Assembly (NCBI GenBank): GCA_030280995.1
Contig: JASXTE010000017.1
Coordinates: 13,444,498 to 13,508,497, forward strand
Direction of reading: 5' to 3'
DNA: 64,000 nt
From: Hemileia vastatrix
Taxonomy: Eukaryota; Basidiomycota; Pucciniomycetes; Pucciniales; Zaghouaniaceae
Below the pieces are notes generated by a model, which did no database searches, had not been told where the DNA came from, and saw nothing but the letters and a program-made list of their open reading frames with translations. A program made the position numbers and the translations under genes. Position 1 is the stretch's first letter, and each line of letters opens with the position of its first letter. Below are positions 55,531 to 64,000 of the stretch, in pieces.

Positions 55531-56634
55531 AGGAAGAAAGAATTTCAAGGAGAGCAGGTAAATTTATGGCATTTTGAGGATTTAAAAGTCTGAGTTGTTG
55601 AGGATTTAGAGATGCAAGATATAAGGGAGAATAACAGTCATTCAGCAAACCCCAGGGGACATGAGAAGGATTAAGGTAAGGGGATAATGTTGAAACCAAA
55701 CTGATTCTTTTGTACAAGGCCAGGTCCTTTAGCACACTCCCAGAGTAGGTTGAAGTATCTCAAATATCAAAGTGTTGTTGGTCAAGATATTGTGAAACTT
55801 TAGAAAAATCTTCATACCTCCATTGCATTAAGATACGTCTTAACAATCCATCATTATCAATTTTGGTGTCTGAACAACACTTGATGTTTGTGAAAAGGTT
55901 GTGATAATTTTCACAATGTGGAAGTTGTTTAAGAAGTTTAGTTTGGTTAACTGAATTCTAAGAATCTTTGTTATTTGAAATAAAGGTCATAAATAAAAAC
56001 AGTTGAAGAAAAGGGGATTTTCATACTTTTTTTTTATTCTATATTTATGCTTTCTCACTTTGATTATTTCTTGAGAGCTATGAGAATCCTTCCAAAGTCT
56101 TAATTTATGAGCATGACCTAAAAATCAACGGTGAAGAACTCCCATTTGATTTGAGAAGCTAATTTGAGTTGAGTCAATTGGATATGCAATCAAATTATTG
56201 GTTTTTAAGGCATTGTCCCAATGTTTAATGAGAATATTTGCCAAGACCTGGTTCCATTTGTCTAACCAATCTAGGTTCCAAGCAAAAGTTGATCCTGGGA
56301 AACCGCACATGCAAAGGTGGTTAATAAAAGATTCACGGAAAATTGGTGGAAACTTTTACGAAACCGCTGAATTTGATTCTGGATGAGTTAGTTTAAAGGC
56401 AATGTTGCAAGAATTCATGTCGAATGATGAAAATCTGTCTCATTGCTCTTCTGTAGGGTTTTGTTTCCATCCATTTGATTTTGGTGACATATCCAAAAGT
56501 GAAAGACAAAAATTGTGTATAGATCTACAAAAGTGAGAATTGAATGGAGGTAAAGTCTCATTAAAAATTCTATTAAGTGTTTGTGTGTTTGTGGGCAGGT
56601 TTCGATGAGGAAAGTAAGAGCTACTAGGGTTCAT
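55514..56634 (-). pseudogene. Unrecognised minus-strand gene in CACTA-3, decayed
   Basis: Starts with MNPSSSYFPHRNLPTNTQ at 56,634. After an in-frame stop the same frame continues (MNSCNIAFKLTHPESNSAVS, then LCMCGFPGSTFAWNLDWLDK, WNQVLANILIKHWDNALKTN and MGVLHR) with two further stops, to about 56,050. A likely intron and lost segment follow. The C-terminus resumes as KIDNDGLLRRILMQWRYEDF and ends ALLEILSSSKVSD at the stop near 55,514, tail to tail with the helicase (a 17-bp overlap). The segment with WLDKWNQVLANILIKHW is the most gene-like part. I do not recognise the family. Its place inside CACTA-3 suggests an element-associated or captured gene. Confidence 0.5.
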
Positions 56635-56639
56635 AAATA

Positions 56640-57709
56640 ATTAGATTAAGAAAGTGTTCAATTAAATTAAACAAAGAGGAAGGATAAATTGTTGAGCTCG
56701 AAAACTTTATGATCAAAGGTTATTTAAGGAGAAATATCACAAAAATTAAGAATAAGAAATATTTCAACTTTATGGCATTATAATATGCATAAATTATATT
56801 TTTATATGCAATTTGAACTCAAAAAGAATGGTATAGAATTAAGAGAATTATTATGTGATAAAAGCAGACTCATTTGAGAAACAGTTTTTCTTTCTTTTCA
56901 AAAAATTCTTCCACAAAAATAATTTGATAAATGTGAGGCTATGTTCATTTTTTGATTACCAAAAAATTATTTTTGGTGCAATATGATAGTAATACATATT
57001 CCATTGAGTAATTTGTGTTCAACCTGAATAAATAGACAAGAGTGTCACTTCACCACATTTATGTATGAAAATTTATACAAGGTTTCAGCTTTTTTGTAAT
57101 GCTTTAAGGTTTACACTTTTGTAGCATCTATTATTTGAGTGTTTTTGATTTTTTCTTTATGGAAAATTCTACCTAGTACAGACCAATTTTCAAAGTGAAA
57201 GAAATATGTTTGTGATTGTTTTTTACAAAATATTAACCTTATTTTTGGGCTTAACTTTGATTTTTGGGGTAATTTTTAAAATAATTATGTTAAAAATATG
57301 GATTAATTTTCTTATAGTCCATAACAAAGAATTTTTATCAAAATCAAATATATATAGGGTAGTTAGATATAACTCAGAAGGCATTTAATAGAAGAATAAT
57401 AAAGATGCTTGTGCGTACAATAGAATTTTTTCTATGATAGAAAATATTCTGATAAACATGCATGCATTGTTGAACAAATGCAGAGAGTATACAGAATATA
57501 AATAAAGTAGACTGCATAACTTTTAATTAATATATAATTTATCTGATTAAAAATTAAACATTTAAAATTAAATAATTTTAACACATATTCCATCATATTC
57601 TTTTGATAAAAAAATGTAGCTTATATTAGCTAGTGCCTTTCAAAAAAAGGAATACCTTCAATCAGTTACTTCCAATAGCTAACTTATTCCTACATTTATC
57701 AAAATTACA
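56640..57709. other. AT-rich intergenic stretch of CACTA-3
   Basis: No believable gene. It separates the divergent minus-strand gene and the transposase, so any promoters for both would lie here; none can be pinpointed. Confidence 0.6.
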
Positions 57710-60700
57710 ATGCCTCCATTTTTTCATGTATGTCAATTTCAAGATCTTGGATGTGTCAATAAAAAGTATCAAACTTCTTCTGGGCCCTTTGAAGTTGGTA
57801 TGGCTTTCAAAAGCTCTAATTCTTACACAAAACATCAAGAGGAAAGAAGTAGGAAGGCCCAGATGGTTATTTCTTCCAACAATGCACTTAGCATTGGAAG
57901 TTCCAGCTCCGCAGAAACAGTAAGCTGTATATCTAAAGTTTAATGCGAGAATTAAAGTCTTTATGATATTTCAATGATTTATTATATAGGGGCAGAAGTA
58001 TCTTCAACAGTCTCTATAAACTTAAATCTTGGGAAACGGTATAGCCAAATAATTATGTGGCAGGTAGCAATGCTTTTTCTGATTCATCGTTTGAGCAAAG
58101 AAGGTTGTACTCAATTTTTGGATGAAGAAATTAAGAAGCTCAAACTTCTAGGTGATAGTGGAATACTGGATTCTGATAGCATTTTCCGCCTGATCCCATG
58201 CTCGATAGATACAGTTTTTAGTCAATTAAAGCTCAATTAATCATTTTTCACTGAAACATGCTGTCCTAAATGCTTTTCTCTTTATGAGTATGACTCTGAA
58301 TCTCAACCATCTATACTATGTTGCAATCAACTGTTTCTTTCATCATCAAAGTGCTATTTAAAAATGTTTGGAGCAGGAAAAATTGCAGTTAAATGTGATG
58401 AAAGGCTATATTTGATGGAGGAGCATCAAGAATATGTAAAATACTTATCTCAGAAAACATTTCATCACCATTCTTTTATTGACTGGCTTAAGGAAAAGAT
58501 CAAACTGTTCAAATTTGAGCTTCTGATTGATAAGAAAACCCCTGTGGCAGAACATGTAGAGTGTGATTTGATGAAGGATATTTGGGATGGTTCAATTTGG
58601 AAAAACTTTCCCATTACCACTCCAGCTCTGGATAGCAATGATGATCAATATACGATAACTTCAGGCAACTTAATTTTTACTTTATATGTCGGCTGGTTTA
58701 GGCCTGGTGGCAATAGGATTGGAGGTCATCAGAAGTCTGCAGGAAATATTATGATGGTGTGTATGAACCTACCTCAAGAAGATAGATACAAAATGGAAAA
58801 TCTTTTTTTGTATGTTATTATACCTGGACCAACAGAACCCACAAGTGAAAAGCTTAATCACCTTCTAAAACCACTGGTTAATGATCTACAAACTCTATGG
58901 GATGGTATATTGATTGAAAAGACGCATCTTTATCCACAAGGCCGGAAATTAAGAGTTGCATTGTTCCCTTTGATAGGTGACATTCCTGCAATACAAAAAT
59001 TGGCTGGCTTTTCAAGTCACTCTGCAAAAATGTTCTGCTCTTTCTGTAATATCTTTAAAGATGAAATTAGTGAAAAGAATGTGGGAAATTTTTCATTACG
59101 GAATCATGAGGATCATATGTGCTGGGCAACAAAGTGGAAAAATTCCAAGTCACATTGGGAGCATGTATCAATTGTTCAGAATCATGAGGTACGATGGAGT
59201 GAGCTGAATAAGCTTGAATATTGGTGTCCAACTGAATATTGCTCAATTGAATTTATGCATTCACATATGCTTTGCAACCTAAAAGATCACAGTCTAAGCT
59301 ATTTTCAAATCCAAAATGCAGCAAAAGATCTAGAAAGAAAGCTGGAAAAGGATAAAAATTGGCATGTAAGAGAAGAAGATGATGATTTCTTTTCTGATAC
59401 ATCACTGCACAAACATTTGAAAAAACATAGAAGTAGCTTAAGCACCACAAATAATGATGATAATGATAAAGGACACACAAGACAGCACAAGCGGCAATGA
59501 CTTAAGAGTTCAAGAAAGTCATCAAGTCATCATGGACTAGATAGTGAAGGATTGGGAACAAATCAATCAAGAAGCCAGAGTAGGTCATCCAGCTCCAAAT
59601 TTATTCCTCCATATAGCGATTTGGCCTCAATACAGTCTCACAGCAGTGACAGTAGGAATTCATTGTATAACTTAAGGCAAAGGAGCATTAGCATATCACA
59701 GAGTGAAGGATCTCACTCATCAAATGAGACAGCTAGAGATGAAGAAAATAAAAGGAAAGGTAAGGAGAAAGAAAATTAAGGTAGAAGTAATCCACGAATC
59801 ACGCATCAGTGCTACAGGTTGTATGGAAGATAATTGATCAAGTAAGAAGACCTTCCTGGCTAACAAGAGTTCCAAAATCAGTAGGATCTAAAAAGGCAGG
59901 ATCCCTCAAGGCAGCAGAATGGCACATGCTGTATACTCTCTACTTCCCTTTGTCACTTATACCCCTTTGGTTTGAAAAATTTAAAGAATCTGAATCTTCA
60001 GCTTCCTCAGCTGAAAAACCAAGAGAATATTATCTTCTCAAGTCACTTGTAACATTATGCTCAATCACCAATTTTTTGACATTAAAAAATATACAGACTA
60101 ATGAGCTTAAAGATCTAGATCAATTTCTGTTAGAGTATCGTGAGTGCCTGGAAGAGGGTTGGAAGAATATTAATGCAAAGCCAAATCTGCATATCACTCA
60201 ACATTATCCTGAAATGATAAAGCATCTTGGTCCACAATCAGGTACAGCTACTTGGTCTGGAGAGTGGGTGAATCATATATTATCTGAAATTCCAAACAAT
60301 CACCATCCACGTATGAAATGTTTGTAAGCAATGATTTAAAAACTCATCAGTGCTAATTTATTAATATTTACCACAGGAGAGATACCGCTAAAAATGCTCA
60401 AACATTGGTATCAGAAGTCTAGGGTATTAGATCTTGGTGAAGCTGAAGATAATGATCAATGTGAGACTACAAAAATCCATATTGATCTTGACAAACATAA
60501 CAAATGGATCCATCTAAGTATGGCATTATTTACTAAATGGGTAAGGGCACGAATGGGAAAAGAAACTTCAAGACAGGCTTTGACACCGTCGGAGAAAAGT
60601 GGGGATTGGTAGTTGAAAATTTAGCAAGCATATTGATACATGGAAAGAGGTTTACTAGTTACCATCAACACATTGCTAATTCAAAAATTGAATTCTACTA

Positions 60701-61070
60701 TGGAAAAGATAGCCAGTTTGGGAAAATTGATGATCTTTTCAGGTCAAAGGAAGAGAATGATCAAAGATATTTAATAGTAAGTCCTTTCAAGGAGCTCCGT
60801 CGAGAAGAAACATCAAAGGATCCCTATGAGCTTTTCCCAAAAGTGCATTGTCGGTTAGTAAGAGTAGCCAAAGCAACTCAAATTGTGATTAAGAAAGATG
60901 CAATAATTGGACATGCAGCTACTGTCGAGCACAAAAAAGGAATGTTTGGAATCAAAGAAAAGGTTGTCACTGCCATTGGACTGCAGACAGTAGTGAGTGA
61001 AAAAATTAATCAAATTTATTTTCTGTTGACTAACATCTTTGTGTTAATTTGGGATCGGGGAAATTTGTAG
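57710..61070 (+). pseudogene. CACTA transposase (tnp2 family), inactivated
   Basis: This would cut and move CACTA-type ends. A first exon (PPFFHVCQFQDLGCVNKKYQ) probably starts at 57,710, with an intron at about 57,920-57,989. A long frame then runs 57,974-59,759, broken by TAA at 58,238 and TGA at 59,498. Landmarks: CCPKCFSLYEYDSESQP, then WFRPGGNRIGGHQKSAGNIM, MNLPQEDRYKMENLF, IIPGPTEPTSEKLNHLLKPL, LRVALFPLIGDIPAIQKLAG and FSSHSAKMFCSFCNIF, a series typical of basidiomycete tnp2 proteins. IEFMHSHMLCNLKDH stands where these proteins usually have DPMHN, so an acidic position is changed. An Asp/Ser/Arg-rich insert follows, then introns at about 59,760-59,809 and 60,311-60,376. Downstream are PSWLTRVPKSVGSKKAGSLK and FKTGFDTVGEKWGLVVENLA. 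One more frame break lies within 60,537-60,612. C-terminal end at 61,070. Confidence 0.82.
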
Positions 61071-61493
61071 GATTGGTGATGTTTGTAAATGGTGAAAGAA
61101 ATAATTCAATGCTCGATTAAAAAATCTAATGCATCCAGCTTACCTTATCATAAATCAGTGAAAAATTACTTTGGTTGCTTTTATTGTGAGAGAACCCATG
61201 CTTTCAATGAGTCATTTTTATCTTAAATGTAAGAATGAAAGAAAGAAAATTATGATAATGAGAAATATGATAAAATTGTTACTTAATGAATAATCTTCTT
61301 GCTCATTCATCTACTATAAATAGTTTGACCTTCCAACATTAGCTGATAGCTATATATTATTCATATTATTTTTTGACAAGAGAACATACACTTTAACAAG
61401 ACTATATACATAGTATCTTTTTTTACTTTAGCTTTGATAGGTATAAATTTTAACAACTGATTATTTTTTTTATTTTTTTTATTACAGTTCATT

Positions 61494-63154
61494 ATGGATG
61501 ATAATTTTGAAGGGATGTCTGTTGACCCAACCGATTCTGATTGTTTTTCACCTCAACATACTAATACTGTAAATATTCCTCCACCACCCGTTGCTGATCC
61601 ACCTCCAGATGCATCTCAATCTGTACCGCCTAATCCTAACCCACCACCTAATCCCAATCCAGGCCAAGAGTCTCATGCAGAACCAAGAAATTTTAATACC
61701 AATCATCCTTCTGCTCCTGAAAGTGCTTATCAGCATGCAGATCATCTAGGAAGAGATTGGGCTAGTGAATTATTGAGGGAATTTTTCGGAGACCAATCAT
61801 CATCTTCTCAGCCTAACCAAGGAGCAAGCACAAGTGGAGCTGGTAAGTCAAATTTTTAGTGTATTCTTTTATTGAAAAATAACCAATTTAATTAACTTAT
61901 TTGAATTGTTAGGGAATCCCTCAATCATTATGGGTATCAGTGATTACCACAGACTCAATTCAGCAGAGTCTCATGAACGAGAAAGGGGGTTAAGGGCTGT
62001 AAGAGGCTTAGTTAGAAGGAATGATGTTCCCAGGAGCTCAGACAGTCTAAATAGAAATATTTACCACTTTCTTAAGTATTGTCTTGGGGGACCAACACAA
62101 ATAACAAAATATCCTGCAAGCCCAACACCTTTGGAGATTGAAAATTGGAAAGCTTGGAACCAATTCAAACTTTCCTAACCCAAGTCCAATCTTCTAACTG
62201 TGCCAATTCTGCAGCTGATCGAAAATTTCTGATAACCAATTCTATAGCCTTATTGCGATCCAAAATTCGACTACCCGAATTTTTTCCAGCACCTGAGCCT
62301 CGTGGACTAAAAGGAGGAGCACCGATCCCACTTTCTGTCAAAAGAAACTTGGAGCGTTATTTGCAAGAAAAAGGTTTTTGGAAATTTACCTTTGATTGGA
62401 CTTGCTGTGATTTTTTGAAATCAACTTGCAATCAAGTCATGGGAAGCATAGTATGCGACCACTGTACCAGGTGGCTCACCACCTTGAATACAATCGATCA
62501 GTCAAAGCTTCAAATCACTCAATGTGTTATTGAGAAATGGGTAGTTAATAAGGGGAAGGAGATGATAAGGTTATTTGGGCAAGAAGAGGAAAGGGTAGCA
62601 AGAGAAAAGATTGAAAAGAGGGAAAGGGCACAAGTTAACGTTATCGGACCAAGGTAAGTTTTTTATTTTACTTTACTTTTTGTTATTATGAAGCTGATTT
62701 AGTTGGAATTAAGATTGCTTGTGCACGCTAAAATTTAGCAAGAGATCTCTGCAGTGATGTACCAGGTTTTGTTGCGCTTTTTCATGATACTAGGTGAATC
62801 TCTGATATTGAGGAAGGCCCAGCACCAGCCCCAACTGCACCTATCCAAGCTATTCCTGGATGGCGAAATCCTGAACTCAATGATTTGTTTAAAAAAATGG
62901 ATAAGATGACAAAGGACTTAGCCCATACACCAGCTCAAAGAAAATCAGCATTAAAAACTTATTCAAAGTCTTCAGAAAGGACAGTTGCACAAAATGGTGT
63001 ATTCAATGTTCCCAAATACCTCCCCAAGAATTGCTATTCAGCAACATTTTTGCAAGGATTATCTGCGAATGAACGTGAGTCACTTAGGTTTGGAGCTGAT
63101 ATTGATCTGGTAAAGATTTGGGAATCAATTAATAGAGCATCAACATCATCATAA
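61494..63154 (+). pseudogene. Proline-rich accessory gene of CACTA-3, probably frame-damaged
   Basis: The ATG at 61,494 gives an acidic, Pro-rich start (VNIPPPPVADPPPDAS, NPNPPPNPNPGQ), then DHLGRDWASELLREFFGDQ. A 70-nt intron (GTAAGT at 61,843, TTGTTAG ending 61,912) keeps phase into GNPSIIMGISDYHRLNSAES. Near 62,160 the frame must change by one base to continue as ESLEPIQTFLTQVQSS, then RLPEFFPAPEPRG and FDWTCCDFLKSTCNQVMGSI with CDHC, up to QVNVIGPR. A second intron from GTAAGT at 62,654 would end near 62,793, after which a TGA precedes ISDIEEGPAPAP. The tail is WRNPELNDLFKKMDKMTKDL and ends at TAA, 63,152. I do not recognise the family. It may be a CACTA accessory protein, by position only. 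Confidence 0.55.
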
Positions 63155-63368
63155 ATTAGGTATAACGGTGATCTTCTGTGTAATATAGCTATCTTATATT
63201 GAATTTTATGCATTCTGTTTTTTTTCAAAGTAGCTTGGTAAATGTTATAAGGTGATATTGAGAGATAGTAACATTTTTTTAAGAAAAACAAATAATGTAT
63301 GAGATATAAAATGTATTTTCAACAAATTGATGGTCCATACCTCTTTATGTCACATTTATGTATCCATA

Positions 63369-63677
63369 TTAATTTCAATTGAATTTAATGTTGACCAATA
63401 CATAGTGAATACAGGCTATGCCACTTACACTTGGCAGGCATAGCTACCATTAAATATGCCAGTATTAAAATTATTTTTGATCAAAATCAATGAGCATGTG
63501 AATCATGAATTACAGGAGTCAACTGCATATTTTAATGCATGGTGCCCTTCCAACATTAATTTCCTTCAAAATTTATTTTGATACTGGCATATTGCATGGT
63601 GTCTATTCCTGAAAAGTGTAAGTGGCACAGTGTGTATTCATTATGTATTGGTCAACATTAATTTCAATAGAATTTAA
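63369..63677. repeat. ~309-bp fold-back (hairpin) repeat
   Basis: The left arm, from TTAATTTCAATTGAATTTAA through GTTGACCAATACATAGTGAA to GCCACTTACAC, is matched in reverse complement by the right arm GTGTAAGTGGCACAG, TTCATTATGTATTGGTCAAC and ATTAATTTCAATAG. A second, inner pair (ATATGCCAGTATTAAAAT and ATTTTGATACTGGCATAT) extends pairing toward the centre. It is a nearly full-length hairpin, as in fold-back MITEs. Confidence 0.82.
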
Positions 63678-63742
63678 TATTTACATTTGCATATTGAACC
63701 CAAACCAGAAAACAACCCAAAAAATTCTTCATAAAACTTCTC

Positions 63743-63866
63743 ATTAATTTTGATTGAAATTAGGGTTGACCATATACATATTGAATGGTAGTTATATCTG
63801 GTGTGTGTAAGTTGTAAAGCTTGTGTTCATTGTGTAATGGTCAACATTAATTTTGATTGAAATTAA
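63743..63866. repeat. Shorter fold-back repeat of the same family
   Basis: ATTAATTTTGATTGAAATTA and GTTGACCATATACATATTGAA on the left pair with TTCATTGTGTAATGGTCAAC and ATTAATTTTGATTGAAATTA on the right. It shares the GTTGACCA(A)TACA arm with 63,369-63,677. Confidence 0.75.
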
Positions 63867-64000
63867 TATTAATGTGTAAATGATATATACATTCTCACTA
63901 TGCATTGTAATGTTTTTACTTAAGAATAGAGGGCCCTACTTTTCATCTTACAGAAAAATGCTTGGTGGCATGTCAAATTCAATTTTTATTAAAATTAATG

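Larger units (their letters stand above)
52218..64000 (+). mobile_element. CACTA-3: large CACTA element, left end present, right end beyond the window
   Basis: The left terminus is CACCACAGAAAATTTGGGGG, with the perfect palindrome GGGTATTGCTAGCAATACCC just inside (within 52,236-52,257). It interrupts the 3' region of Gypsy-2. Inside are a SNF2-type helicase, an unrecognised minus-strand gene, a tnp2-type transposase and an accessory gene, all carrying stops or frame breaks. No matching right terminus is found before 64,000, so its full length and target duplication cannot be stated. The 52,258-53,101 interval holds no recognised gene. Confidence 0.78.

Noticed and set aside
1..64000. Endogenous retrovirus with envelope
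   Set aside because: No env-like ORF follows any integrase; all retroelements fit Ty3/gypsy retrotransposons.

Overview
The window is a transposon graveyard of about 64 kb, very AT-rich, with no host housekeeping gene, tRNA or rRNA gene that I can support. A fungus, most likely a basidiomycete with a repeat-swollen genome, is the best guess. The reasons are a tnp2-type CACTA transposase, chromodomain-bearing Ty3/gypsy polyproteins, short introns of about 49-70 nt with GTAAGT/GTAAGC-type donors, and Cys-cluster/Ser-Pro-rich proteins. No species can be named from the sequence alone.

Layout. 1-5 kb: decayed 3' part of Gypsy-1, a Ty3/gypsy element whose RT motif was probably FIDDGG, with a long structured 3' region. 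5.4-8.2 kb: two decayed minus-strand genes with Cys-cluster N-termini. The second is split by a 261-bp CACTA-type MITE with a TCA target duplication. 8.3-9.4 kb: repeat X. 9.4-39 kb: a four-level nest. A chromovirus pol gene (9,366-9,725 and 33,887-38,958) is interrupted by CACTA-like element A (9,726-33,886, TSD TTT). A contains CACTA-like element B (10,028-29,728, TSD AAT). B is largely a tandem array of ~609-bp units, each carrying a ~46-bp palindrome. That array was hit by an intact, very young 9.2-kb chromovirus (19,335-28,512, TSD AGAGT, LTRs equal except for one homopolymer base) with a 2,055-codon gag-pol ORF. A 2.5-kb TIR-like element (Y) sits in the chromovirus integrase.

39.6-44 kb: a second MITE copy (TSD GTT), a 1.5-kb solo LTR (TSD AAAAC), LTR fragments and a minisatellite. 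44-52.2 kb: Gypsy-2, same family as Gypsy-1, also decayed, with a Lys-tRNA-like primer-binding site and the same hairpin modules downstream of integrase. 52.2 kb to the end: the left part of a large CACTA element (CACTA-3). It carries a decayed SNF2-type helicase, an unrecognised minus-strand gene, a decayed tnp2 transposase, a proline-rich accessory gene and fold-back repeats.

The main surprises are structural. Palindromes keep their self-complementarity through paired changes in three unrelated settings: the ~609-bp array, the TGCTAGCA palindrome just inside every CACTA-type terminus, and the hairpins of the Gypsy 3' region. Only the 2,055-codon ORF looks intact. CACTA-3 encodes the only DNA-transposase in the window and its terminus resembles those of A, B and the MITEs, so a related source is the natural candidate for having moved them.
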